Shown: piece by piece, positions 12,339 to 22,700 of the stretch | Position numbering within the stretch: position 1 is the stretch's first letter | Layout: each line of letters begins with the position of its first letter | From: Gnetum montanum | Lineage: Eukaryota; Streptophyta; Gnetopsida; Gnetales; Gnetaceae | Reading direction: 5' to 3' | Assembly: GCA_015680685.1 (NCBI GenBank) | Contig: MNCI01000808.1 | Location: 850 to 64,849 of the forward strand | Length of the DNA: 64,000 nucleotides | Notes under the pieces: generated by a model | The model's input: only the letters and a program-made list of their open reading frames with translations | The model's database searches: none | Told to the model about the DNA's origin: nothing | Translations under genes and position numbers: made by a program

Positions 12339-13639
12339 TTGTTACTTGTGTCTCATGTAGCATAGAATTCTTACCTCATTCCAGTGATATTTACATGCAT
12401 GTGTTTTGTGGAATTAATGTGGATTACATTTAACCCTTCTAGTGCCCATGGACACTTTTAAGTGTGGTTACACAAGGGCATTATAGGTTGGAACCTACTT
12501 TCGAAAGGACCCAATTGTGTAATCTTTTGTAATTTTCACTCATGACAGAGCTCACACACAACATTTCTTACCCTTAGCATATTTTCCACGATATTCTTTC
12601 CCTACTACTATCCCTTTGAATTCCAACGTTCCTATGTACCATTACATGGCCTTTTTCTCTCACTTACCACCTAAGGCCTTATTGATCAATTCCCCCCACA
12701 TATCATTATTCGTGCCTTCCAAACTATCTAAATTATCCTAGAACCCTTTGACATATGCCAACATGTCCTTAATTTCCATTTTTAATTCTAGAAAAGCCTT
12801 CAAAATTTGGTATTTTCCCCTCGGCCTAAACATCTATAGGTCACGATATTGCGTTTGCGATATCACGTACGCAATATCGTGTCACATTAAACTATATATA
12901 CGTGACACCCCCCCCCCCTCCAACAACACTTAACATCATTTTCCACAATTCACGTGAGGTAGTTTTTTGAATTTTTCTCTACGACTTGTGATTGTGAGAC
13001 CCTTGCTTTTCTACCTATATCTTGCTTGCTGGTACTCCGATTTTAATTCCATCTGAACCTACTTGAACCCAGAGTGTTTAGCTTAGTCATGGGGGAGATA
13101 CACATGTCGAAGAGCACATAACTTTTTTGGAATTTTTCATCACCCGAAGGACATTATCAAGGGTAATTAGCTATAACATTAAGAATAATTATGCTGAAAA
13201 TAATTTCATCCCTTTAGGTACACCAGGAAACTAAAATTGGAAACCACCTAAGTAAAATGGACTCACTATTATAATCTTTAGGGAAACATCACACAGAGAT
13301 AAAGAAAATTAATTAAGGCAAGTAGTAAGGTATAAATTAACTTTGAAAACAACCTTACTAACACTTGGCCCTGTGTGATTGCAAATGGCCCCGAAACATG
13401 GACAATAGGAAAGTCCTTCTCAATGTGGAAGCAAACAACCTAGGAGAGGCAAAGAATAAGTCCTTGCCAGAAAACATGCAGAGTAGGAGGAACAATCATT
13501 TAGCATTCATCAAGAAGACCCTACTACTATATAGTCTAGGCAGGCAGAAGGAGGATTTGTTGCAATGCCTAAATAGGGACAACATCTAACGTTGCCCTAG
13601 GATTGTGTTCAGGCTATCCACGAAAGGTCCACATTTACT
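12339..13639 (+). other. TE-B spacer between gag and second ORF
   Basis: The spacer contains a block shared with TE-A (12400-12500), the internal promoter-like block (12842-12900), a run of 13 C at 12907-12919, an AGTCATGGGGGAGA word at 13087 that resembles the element's own polypurine tract, and a 74-codon open frame at 13365-13589. That frame is not the frame of the second ORF and I do not claim it as a gene. Confidence 0.5.
12842..12900 (+). promoter_or_regulatory. Candidate internal promoter of TE-B
   Basis: CACGATATTGCG at 12842-12853 and its exact reverse complement at 12870-12881 form a perfect 12-base inverted repeat around GATATCACGTA. A TATA-like CTATATATA follows at 12892-12900, then pyrimidine-rich DNA. 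The same elements precede the TATA box in the LTRs (for example 40688-40709 and 55206-55233). The second ORF opens about 740 bases downstream. TE-A has the equivalent block in the equivalent place, so this is likely a family feature. Confidence 0.5.
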
Positions 13640-13753
13640 ATGGTGATTGTGGAATTAAATTTTGAATCTTTTGTAAAGTTTTCTCCTGAGGCTATTAGGG
13701 ACCACCTTAAAGGATCTCCTTTATGGCCTATCCTCTCTGCAAGGGGTGCCTGG
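13640..13753 (+). pseudogene. TE-B second ORF, 5' fragment before TE-C
   Basis: From ATG 13640 the frame reads MVIVELNFESFVKFSPEAIR and ends ARGAW at the TE-C target site. Skipping TE-C, the same frame continues at 29923 as YLGEMYQFWHN, matching GEWYLGETYQFWHN in TE-A, so TE-C landed inside a coding sequence. TE-A aligns over this whole piece (TTIIVEMNFDPFMTF), which supports the frame. The exact start codon is uncertain because TE-A has no ATG at this position. Confidence 0.7.
13749..13753. repeat. Target-site duplication CCTGG of TE-C (left copy)
   Basis: CCTGG precedes TGAAACACC, the start of the TE-C 5' LTR, and recurs at 29918-29922 straight after CGTTACA, the end of its 3' LTR. Confidence 0.92.
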
Positions 13754-13923
13754 TGAAACACCGTGAAAATTGCGAGTCGCCCTCAGGCAAAGATTCGTAA
13801 TTCAGGCAAGGGCGCATGTCAGAATTCCAAAAGGGAGAGTAAGACAGAGCAACACGAGGAGGCGCATAGCATCAAGTCCTCAACTTCTTATGCAGATTCC
13901 TAATCTTACTATGTTTTCTCTAT

Positions 13924-14330
13924 TTACGCTATACCACGCGACGTAGCGTAATGGAGCTTAGCGTGATTCTATTTAAACATAGTCCGGCATCAGAAGGCTA
14001 GTTACTTCGGCATAGGGAAAGGCTTGAGCAGCGTAATATGCGACTTCTTGTATATTTTGCTAAGTCTTTTGTTCAAGGCCAAGTTTACGCTCTGTTACGC
14101 ACAGTAGCGTAATGAGCTCCAAAATAGTCAAAGGCAAAGTCTAAGAAAGTGCGATTGTCCATCATACGCTCATCACGCAATGTAGCGTATCACAGCATAG
14201 TGCATCGCCAAGTTAGACATTGTTTACGCTTCATTATGCGCGGTTGCGTAAGCAAGCGTAAAATAGCTTGACTCCATTGTTTCCATGTTACATTACGCTC
14301 ATACATGCAACACAGCGTCAATGAGCGTAA
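13924..14330 (+). repeat. Five TACGC/GCGTA inverted-repeat units in U3
   Basis: Units lie at about 13925-13950, 14086-14111, 14165-14189, 14225-14260 and 14294-14330. Each starts TTACGCT- or TACGCT-like, has a short centre often containing ACGC or TGC, and ends AGCGTA or GCGTAA, so each can pair with itself and reads alike on both strands. The LTR of TE-H (59450-59880) has matching but C-to-T-decayed units. They sit upstream of the TATA box, where enhancer repeats are usual. Confidence 0.7.
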
Positions 14331-14511
14331 TATAACCCAAAGACAGTTGAAACATGCCCGACGTGCATCTATTCTTTACACGAACAATACGCAAATAAGC
14401 GTGTTGTGCATAGTCATGAAGTTTGACATGAAAATGGTCAGGCCAACAGTACCCGAAACATTCGGGACACACGTCACCAGGGTTGCACCTTTTCCACAGG
14501 ACGTCGCAGCC

Positions 14512-14519
14512 TATAAATA
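14512..14519 (+). promoter_or_regulatory. TATA box of the TE-C 5' LTR
   Basis: TATAAATA within CCTATAAATACCCCAG. TE-H has CTTATAAATACCCTAG at the homologous point (60293-60300), so the box is conserved between two diverged copies. It lies inside the segment deleted from the TE-C 3' LTR. Confidence 0.8.
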
Positions 14520-15322
14520 CCCCAGTTGACAAAGATACAGGGGTTGGTGGGTAAATCAAAGAAGCAAAGGCATTTTTCTGAGCACTGGAGCACTAATCAC
14601 TTTTGAGCAGAGATACAGAGACCAGCACTTTGGCAATTGTGGACAGCATCACCTTCCGGCAGAAACAGAGCACAGTTCGCTTTGAGCACCGGCAACAGGA
14701 GTAATCGTTCTGTTAGGGAAGACAGCCTTCTCCACCAGCGACTATTGGCGGTCTGAAACAGAAACTACCTAAGGCGAAAGAAGCAGATCAAGGATTGTGG
14801 GATCATCTTGCACGGTCTGCAGACTCTATTGGTTAGAAACAGTTGATCGGTAGACGTCAGAGCTTGACCTTCCTTGCATCCCGTCTTTGGCCCACGAGGT
14901 AGATCGGACTTCTGTTTGGACAGTTTTCTTGTTGTTTTGTGCTTACTTTGCATCAAGCAATCGAGGTCTCCCCAATGTAATGTGGTATAAAAAATATACA
15001 TTTTTTCAAGTCAAAGCGTAGATCTTGAAACTACGTGTTTCTCTTGTGCTAGCCTCCTTTTATCGCGTTTAGCATCATCATCGTTGCAATACATCTACAT
15101 AATTTTTCCCTCATTTTGCGATTCCTCGAATCAGATCGCTCCACGAAATATTCATAATCTTTATCGATTTACTGATTAGTAAGTCCCTGTCTGATTGACA
15201 AGACCATTCAGGGCACCGCGGATTCGTTTTCCAGCATAGCCCTCAGCTGGATCCGTGGTTAAAACTGTGTACGTGGAATTTTGTTTGGTATTTTCCAGCT
15301 GCCGACGTTTTCCATCGTTACA

Positions 15323-15344
15323 GTTTTCTGACGCTAGAAGGAGG
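15323..15344 (+). other. Candidate primer-binding site of TE-C
   Basis: The bases straight after the LTR read GTTTTCTGACGCTAGAAGG and continue G-rich. A TGACGCTAGAAGGAGGG-type block here resembles TGGCGCTAGAAGGAGGG-like primer sites of other plant gypsy elements with one change at the third base. I cannot name the tRNA with confidence. Confidence 0.45.
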
Positions 15345-15444
15345 GCCTCTTAGGTTCCGATCTGNGGGTAGAAAGCCTATTCGTGCTTTTGTTGCCAGCC
15401 ATTTCTTAGATCCGATTACCAGTTATCGTTAATCTCATTGCTCA

Positions 15445-17354
15445 ATGGATTCCTTGTACACGACCACAACCGCCATGGTCCCTGCCGATTTGGGTGCCAC
15501 ATCTGTGAACCCTATCGCAGTCACCAAACCAGCTCTTGGCGCAACAGGATCTCAGGGGCCATTGCGTCGATCATTAAGACTTCAGGGAAAAGAGCCCGTC
15601 TTCACGATCATAACCCCTGAAGAATACAACTTTATATGTGTTAATATCCAGGCGAAGCTAGCTCTTAGCCGAGCCAAGGTCGAAGTGAAACGAAACTTTG
15701 AGGTGGTCCGCCGAGGGGGCCATGATTTCAGGCCAACAGCTTACGACATCATTCCCTTGACCGAACATCAACATGAGCTCATCACACAGTTGGTCATGGC
15801 CAAGAGTCAGGCTGCACAGGTTATGGTTGAACCCCAGAATGGGGAGGAGGAGGACGACGAATTGGCAGCCCAGTCGGAACATTCATTCCATACTCTGAGC
15901 CCCCATACGTACGTAAATCCCCTGTTTCCTTTCAACAGAGAGGCCGCCTCTCTTAACACAGCCATGACCACGTAGATGCACATCCCTGCCCTTACGTAGG
16001 CCACTGCGCAGCTGTCTGGGCTGCAAGTACAAGTACCCCATAATAACGTGGGGGCAGTTTCGTCACCGCGGGTACTTAGCATCCCAGTGGTGGTCCCGGC
16101 GACCGCTGCGCCCCATTTCATCCCTCAGATACAACCTCACAACATATCCACAACTCGCCCAACGCAGATTTTACCACCCCCGCCCCCTCCAACTCAACAA
16201 ATTACCACAACCGTTCAGCCACAAACTTAAGCCCAACAGCCTACCGCAAGTCAGTGGGCCAACCCGGCGGCGCAACATACCCAGTCTGTGGTGTATGGCG
16301 TGCAACCCCCGGTTGCACCCGCAACGCATGTTCCATAGGTGGTACCACAGTATCCTCATCCTTATCTCGCGCAGCAAGCGGCGGCTAACCTCCCTTCGCA
16401 AACCAGTGGGTGGTGGTCTTCACAGGCTCCCCTGCCTGCTAGGATCCCCGCCCCACAAGCAGCCAGCCAACCTCTTCCTTCATTTCCATTCCCTGGCACC
16501 GCCCTCCCAGTCCAACCTCCTATGCCTTCTGCACAGACACCTCCGTCAACAGGTCTGGACCAGGCCTTCCAGCTTATACAGACTCTCACTGAGGAGGTTC
16601 GACGCCTCAAAGCCGTTGGTTCTGATACCATTCAGATCATGGACTTTTACCAGGATGATCCGATTAGTCCTGCGGTCCCTATGCTGTCATTGCCGCCAGG
16701 GATGTCCCTACCTCATTTTACCAAGTATAATGGGGAGGGAGATCCCAATGCTCACTTGGTCACGTTTAGGTCTGAGTCCTTGTTGTTGCAACAGTGGCCA
16801 CACACCATCATCCGAGTCTTGCAATGTCTTTAACAGGGAAAGCTTTGGATTGGTACCGAGCCCTCCCACGCTCTTCCATCTCAACCCCGGAAGAGCTGCT
16901 GACCCAATTTGTGACCTGCTTCAAATACAACTTGAAACCGGAAGTCACATTGGATCAGCTCATGTGGGTGAAACAAGACCCGCTCGAGCCCGTCCAAAAG
17001 TTCATATAGTGCTGAAATGCTACCTTGAATGAGATCCGCGAGCCGATCGCGGACTCACATCTGTTGGCTATATTCAAGGGAGCAGTCAATGACTTCATTA
17101 AGTCAAATCTGTACTATCTTTCCCCCAATTCATTACATCAGGCCTTCGCTCAAGTTAGAAGCATCTAGGATGCTGCGAAGGCCAGCAAAGACCCGGCGTA
17201 TGTCGCCTACAGGAATGCACATAACAAGAGCAAAGACAAAGGGAAAGCAGCGACAACGACAGTAGCTGCAATGACTGAGAGTACAAAGACTAAGAACAAA
17301 AAGGCACCTACGGCACCTCCTGAAACCACGACTAGTGCCAGCACCAGTTAGGAC
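15445..17354 (+). pseudogene. TE-C gag, N-terminal and capsid part (decayed)
   Basis: ATG 15445 opens a frame that runs to about 16830 with a few nonsense codons (15976, 16009 and others), then a frameshift near 16800-16830 moves it into the frame that continues to 19232. Early residues are basic and mixed (RSLRLQGKE); 15840-16560 encodes a Pro/Gln/Ala-rich low-complexity region; a heptad-like stretch (AFQLIQTLTEEVRRLK) precedes the capsid. Capsid blocks are LPHFTKYNGEGDPNAHL, then GKALDWYRALPRSSI, LLTQFVTCFKYN and QDPLEPVQKFI, typical of Tat gag. Most stops are TAG where other elements have Gln or Trp. Confidence 0.8.
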
Positions 17355-19232
17355 ATGGCGGCTCCTGAAAAGGCCTCCCAGCCTAAGCCAAACTTTGAGC
17401 ATAAGGATCGCTCAAAGTACACGGCATTACCGGTAAAGCATTCCAAACTGCTGAAACAACTGTTAGGGGCAGGGCACATTCAACCTAAGAAGGTGTCCGA
17501 GGAGGCTTTGAAGCGTCACAGACGTCATTGTGAACTGCTGAAGAACCCTTCTTTAGCCTTACCTAACGAACCACCAGTTCCGAGATCTTTCAGGCTAGAC
17601 CATTTCTATGACTACCACCAGTTGTGTGGTCACGATATGGATTATTGCTGGGCGTTGAAAGATGACATTCAACGTATGCTGGATGATGGTTCACTCAAGT
17701 TAGACAGCAGCAACCCGACGCGTCCAGAAAACCAAACATTGCACTTGTATAAGGACCCGTTGAACACAAACGATGATCCTTATACAATCACTTTGGTAAG
17801 TACGGATAGTGAGAGGAGAGAACCGCCAAAACAGCCTTTTGTTTTGCCTGTCCCTGCCAGCTCACAAAGGGGGCCAACCATTTCAACGGTAGCCAGTGGG
17901 GTCTCGAGGCTGCCCTTCATTATACGGGCACCTTCTCGGATACACTCTCAGTCACGCAGCAATAGCCAAGCCACGACCTCGTCTGCGCCCACGCCCAAGG
18001 CGCCCTTCATTATCAAGGCGCCAAAACCACAGGCTGCCCCTCTCACGCAGGGGCAGACCTCCAACCAAAAGAGTTCACCATCACCTCCCAAACGAAAGGG
18101 AAAGGACACATCAGTTAACGCAACGAAAGACCATCTTACGCTCGGCTTCCCTAAGCCAAGGTCCCTGGCCTCTACGCCTTCTTCTATGCCTCAGAGGCAG
18201 GATAAAGGTGCAGAAACGCAGCCACCTTCTCTTGGCAAGAAAAAGAGCAACCCTTTGACTGACATCGTTCCACCTCAAGAGATCCGTCTCTTGGGCCGAA
18301 TGGAAGAGGACAAGGGGGATAAACAACCTAGCCGAGAGAAGGACCTCCTCGACGCATTTACGCAAGTTAAACAGGCTCTCAAACAAAAGAATACAACCCT
18401 AAGCCTTTACGACCTGCTTATGACGTCTCGAGAACACCGTGAGGCTATGGTTCGCATGCTGACATCCATATCAGTGGATGAAAGCTTGCCAGCGAAGGAG
18501 GAAGCGATACATGCTGTCATGTTTCCTTCTGAAGCTGAGCAACCCAGGCCTACGTCGCTGACCTTCCACGATGGGTCTATCAAAGACGATCCTGAGAAAG
18601 GTCAGGTAACAACTGAACCTATGTTTATCACTATCCGGGTCGGTCAATACCGGATCCGGAGAGTGCACGTAGACGATGGCGCAGCTACCAACGTCATTTC
18701 CTATTCCATCGTGGATAGGTTGGGTATGGTCGACCAGATCACGCCCACGACGACAGCTTGCGTAAAATTGTTCAACGAGGCACGGGTTCAAGTTAAGGGG
18801 ACGGTGCGTATTGAGTTTGTGGCGGGGGATCAATTCCCAACAGAGGCCACTTTCTTAGTCGTCAAGGAGATGCCAGGGTTCAACCTGATCTTGGGGAGGT
18901 CATGGTTAGCTCAGCTGAGGGTAGTTTCGTCACCAATACACCAAGAGATACACCTGCCCTATGCTGGAGGGGAGGTTGTGATACGTGGTGACAAAATCAC
19001 CCCTAGGATCGTCAATAACATTGAAGAAGAACGGGGTTCAAAGATAGAAACGACTGATGATCAAACCCATCTCCAAACCCCTCAACAAGCTGACAGCAAT
19101 GATGACGGTCTAGCTTGGGCCGACCTGCCATTTCCGGATGGCAGCGTAGAGGAGTCAAACCATAAGTCTCCTCGCCCTTACGCAACGCTCAACATAAAGA
19201 CCATCAAGAGACAATTGCGTATCAATGGTTGA
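17355..19232 (+). CDS. TE-C gag-pro C-terminal part: zinc knuckle and aspartic protease
   Basis: An uninterrupted 625-codon frame, in frame with the capsid part upstream (its ATG is internal to the polyprotein). HFYDYHQLCGHDMDYCWALK near residue 85 is the Tat-type nucleic-acid knuckle, with the first Cys of the usual CDYH replaced by Tyr. A Ser/Pro/Lys-rich linker follows (residues 150-330). The retropepsin lies near residues 420-545: RRVHVDDGAATNVIS holds the active site and FNLILGRSWL the downstream hydrophobic-GR block. The active-site triad reads Asp-Asp-Gly instead of Asp-Ser/Thr-Gly; relaxed triads occur in Tat/Ogre proteases. Protein ends QLRING before stop 19230. It would mature Gag and Pol inside particles. 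Staying open over 1.9 kb contrasts with the broken flanks. Confidence 0.85.
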   Translation: MAAPEKASQPKPNFEHKDRSKYTALPVKHSKLLKQLLGAGHIQPKKVSEEALKRHRRHCELLKNPSLALPNEPPVPRSFRLDHFYDYHQLCGHDMDYCWALKDDIQRMLDDGSLKLDSSNPTRPENQTLHLYKDPLNTNDDPYTITLVSTDSERREPPKQPFVLPVPASSQRGPTISTVASGVSRLPFIIRAPSRIHSQSRSNSQATTSSAPTPKAPFIIKAPKPQAAPLTQGQTSNQKSSPSPPKRKGKDTSVNATKDHLTLGFPKPRSLASTPSSMPQRQDKGAETQPPSLGKKKSNPLTDIVPPQEIRLLGRMEEDKGDKQPSREKDLLDAFTQVKQALKQKNTTLSLYDLLMTSREHREAMVRMLTSISVDESLPAKEEAIHAVMFPSEAEQPRPTSLTFHDGSIKDDPEKGQVTTEPMFITIRVGQYRIRRVHVDDGAATNVISYSIVDRLGMVDQITPTTTACVKLFNEARVQVKGTVRIEFVAGDQFPTEATFLVVKEMPGFNLILGRSWLAQLRVVSSPIHQEIHLPYAGGEVVIRGDKITPRIVNNIEEERGSKIETTDDQTHLQTPQQADSNDDGLAWADLPFPDGSVEESNHKSPRPYATLNIKTIKRQLRING

Positions 19233-19461
19233 ACGATGGTCCTTGCATACATTGTCATGTCTTAGCGAGTTATCATGGTTCCTACTTAGCAATTTTATTT
19301 CATGCATTTTCACGTTACTTTTGTTTTCGGTTCTTACGCTTGTTATTTATCTTCACACTGTTATCTTTTTCGTACGCATGATATTCACGTTTCCTGATCA
19401 CTTTAGCATAATTACGCAAAATACTGTACCAGTATCATTTACGCTTGCTTTATTACGCTAT

Positions 19462-19605
19462 GGCCCGCAATGGCCTTAAACTAGTTACCAGAATTGTATA
19501 CTATGACTCTTTGCGCTTGATTACGTAGTAGGCCCGCAACGGCCCTAAACTAGTCACTAGTTTACACAGAATCATATGAAGGCCCGCGATGGCCTTAAAC
19601 TAGCC
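19462..19605 (+). repeat. Three GGCCCGC...TTAAACTAG repeats
   Basis: Copies start near 19463, 19531 and 19581: GGCCCGCAATGGCCTTAAAC, then a CAACGGCCCTAAAC form, then a GATGGCCTTAAAC form, each followed by CTAG. They lie just beyond the 3' end of the antisense gene. The (T)TAAACTRG core is the same as in the array after integrase (27521-27910). Confidence 0.65.
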
Positions 19606-19793
19606 ATCACATTCTATCGTCATAACTTAGGCAAAATCCTTAATAATTACGTTCACGCTGTAAAAGCATAAAATCCAAAAAAGACAAAATAATTGACATT
19701 TAAAACATCCACCGGGTCTTATAATGCGTCTTCTCAGTCATTCATAAAACAATACTCCACTTCGCCATCAATAAAACTATGCGTAAATCATAA

Positions 19794-22700
19794 TTATGCA
19801 TTTCCTCTACTGCCACTGTTGTCGGTATCTCTTAAGTCCGGATCCAACCCTAATGGATCATCCTCCAATGGGCCGTCATTTCTGGGAATGATTCTTTCAC
19901 GAAGAATGTCCTCTTCATGAGGTCCTCGTTCCGGCGCCAGCTCCATGGGAGGACGCTCTCCATAGTGGTGTTCTTCTACCTCTTCTTCTGCCTCTTCCTC
20001 TACTTCTTCCTCTGCTTCTGCTGCTTCCTCTACTGGAACCTCAGCTTGTTCGTCTTCCCTATCCTCAGTTGGTACCTAAATATAGTAAGCACATTAGCTA
20101 CACAAGACTTAACATCATAATTAGAAAATGCAAACTAAGTCATGCATAAACTTACTTGTGACGACCCTGCTTCTGCAGCAAAGGGAAGCTTGTCCAGGCC
20201 AGCCCAGAGACGCTTCATGATCTCTTCCTCCGTTAAATATGGCCATACATCCTCTCCCAAGGCAGCTCCGGCCTTCACTTTCCCTTTCTCAACGTTGCTC
20301 CAGCAGGGTGGGTTCGGGAAGAAAGTAGGGATTGTAGCCTAACCCCCAAGGAGAGTCATCGCCCTTTCCGGGCACGCACTTACAGTCACCTGCTCTTCAA
20401 ACTTCTTGAATGCTTCGAAAACCCCGATGACGTCCAAGAAGACTTCCAAGGATTGGGCCCTGATGGCAGAATCGCGGTAGAGTTTTCGATAAGCGATGCT
20501 TTCTCGCTTATACAGATGTTTGTGGTCCTTCTCCTTCTGCCCCCACTCTTGCACGTTTGCACAATAGTCCCTCCAATCCTGGCTTTTCTGAGCTAGGAGC
20601 TCTATCTACATCCGTTGCTCTACTAACGCCCGACTGGTCTGTATGCTATTTTTGATGGCTATCCAATAACGGGAGTAATCGACAATAGCAGTATGCCAGT
20701 CTTCATCCCCTGTCGCTCACGCCTATAGGAAGTCGCACCATGATCTTAAGTCTCCGACCTCTTTGATCAGAGACTCAACCCTCTGCTCTGACTCCTGTAG
20801 CCTTTGCCATAGATTTTCATTTACGCCTCTGCTTTCCCATAAGGAGCGTGTCGAGCGTAACGCACATTTACGCAGTTTCTCATAAATGTGACGTGGCACG
20901 GCTGCTTCATTAGATGCTGGCTCCACTATGTCCAAATCAATGGGCTCCGTGGGATCCCATCGGAGGAGAGCTCCTAACAGAAACAATCATCAATGTTGGT
21001 GACACATTACCACTATATAATATCACAAACTGACTACAACCATAACGTACCAACTCCAGGTTCGATGCGCTCCAGGCGCTCGATCATGTCACTAACAACG
21101 CCTTCCATGAAGGCAAATTTTTTAGGGAAGTCTCTCCACGCTCTGCTCACAGCGACAGACGTGGACACATCCTCTTCTCCTGTGGCGTAATCCAGTTAGA
21201 AACTTCATCTATTTACAGAATCCCGCAAACGTGCTAACACACCCATACCTCTACTGGTAACAGTGGCGACTTCGTCGACATCTTCCACCTCCCTTTCCTC
21301 TTCACGCACTTGAGTCTGTGTGTCGCTGGTTCCAGTAGCTGGGGCCTCCTCGCACACCAAAGCCTGTGCATGGCTCACGCTAACAGCTGGGACCTCTTTT
21401 TCCAAAATTGAGGCCCCCTCCCCACGACTTAGTATTACTGCCCCTGTCTCAGGGGTTAGTTCTTCTGTAATTTTTACTGGTCATGTCACAGCACCTTAGT
21501 ATATCATTCCAAAACATCTAAACAAATATTACTTAATACAATTCCTTCATGCTTACCAGGCGGAGGCTTACTCCGCTGAACTTTGACCACCACAGTTCGG
21601 CCTGTGTCACTCCTAGGGGCCTCGGCTATATGAAGACTTTTACGCCGAGCTGCAGGTTCTACAATTTCTTCCGCCAGGTGTTTCCCTCGCAAGACATCGC
21701 CAGTATAAGTAGGCATTATCCTGCCTACGCTGTCGAGGCCTCGCACTTGGGGTGCCGCCAAACCCTTGGTTGTTATAGACAGTGACTCCCCGATCCCTTC
21801 CGGCGGATCCTACCCACGGGTAGTGCTAAGGATGTGGGCAATCCAAGGTTTAGATAGCTGGTCTCAGTCTTGCTGTACCCAGACCCCATTCCTTTGGATG
21901 ACCAAAAACTCAACAAACCACCGGAGGCAAGCTATGAAGAAGGTGTAATGCACGTTGAAACGGGACTCAAGCTTCTTGCGAAGCTTGATCATCTCATTGC
22001 GCAATCCCTTAGCAAAATAGCTTGCCCAATTGAACTGGGTCCCCTCCTCCAGAACCTCTCGCATAATACAGGTCTGTTCTACAGAAAAGAACTTCCCTTG
22101 CGAGAGAGTTTTGGGGAAAGTCCGGGCCCGAAAAAGGGGATAAAGTGTCTTGGCAACGCCCATCTGGAATCTTTCGTAAGGAAATCCTTTAGTCTCCTTT
22201 GGGACCCTTACCCACTCCTTCAGCCAATCCTAGAAGGTAAGGCTCCTCTTCGCCTTCTCAGTTACAGGAAGGCCATCCGAGGGGACGCCAAATAGGTCCG
22301 CGAAGAGCTGAGCGTCAATGTTAAAGCTTACGCGTACATTATGTACGCGCGTGCAAAAATGCTCCGCTTTTTCGTTGAAGGAGTCGACCAGGGTCAGCAT
22401 TTCACTGGCAGGGACATCAGGGGTTGCAGCTAAAAACAGATGCATTAGCCCTGCTGCTCAGATCTTGGTGGTCACCACGACTGGGGCTGCCAAGTGGCCG
22501 AGCCAGCGCTGTGCGTCCTTGATGTCGCCGTAGCGGAAAAGGACGGTGCTCGCCTCGCGGCCGGAAATCGTAAGGGTAATCTCCCGGGATTCCCTGACTG
22601 AAAAGCGTAAAACACAAGTCAAACTAAAACACTATTACGCAATGCTCACAATTTACAACTATACTACGCAATAGTCAACTATACAACAGCCTTACGAGGT

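Larger units (their letters stand above)
13754..15322 (+). repeat. TE-C 5' LTR (1569 bp, full)
   Basis: It begins TGAAACACC and ends CGTTACA. U3 contains five inverted TACGC...GCGTA units (13924-14330) and a TATA box at 14512-14519, so transcription should start near 14545. A hand comparison of the first ~380 aligned bases with the 3' LTR shows roughly 20 differences, many of them C/T or G/A, so the insertion is not recent. Compared with the 3' LTR it has an extra 679 bases (14130-14808), best read as a deletion in the other copy. Confidence 0.92.

Noticed and set aside
13365-13589. 74-codon ORF just before the second ORF of TE-B
   Set aside because: It has no counterpart motif recognised in TE-A or TE-F and is in a different frame from the second ORF.
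14299-15001. Short ORFs in the TE-C 5' LTR (both strands)
   Set aside because: They lie in U3-R-U5 noncoding sequence and reappear in the 3' LTR (29369-29596) only because LTRs are duplicates.
16295-17032. 245-codon ORF overlapping gag in another frame
   Set aside because: It is a shadow of the Pro/Gln-rich and capsid coding sequence; the gag frame shows conserved motifs and this one does not.
21870-22295. 141-codon plus-strand ORF inside the antisense gene
   Set aside because: It lies opposite exon 4, which has phase-consistent splice joints and protein-like composition; the plus frame shows no motif.
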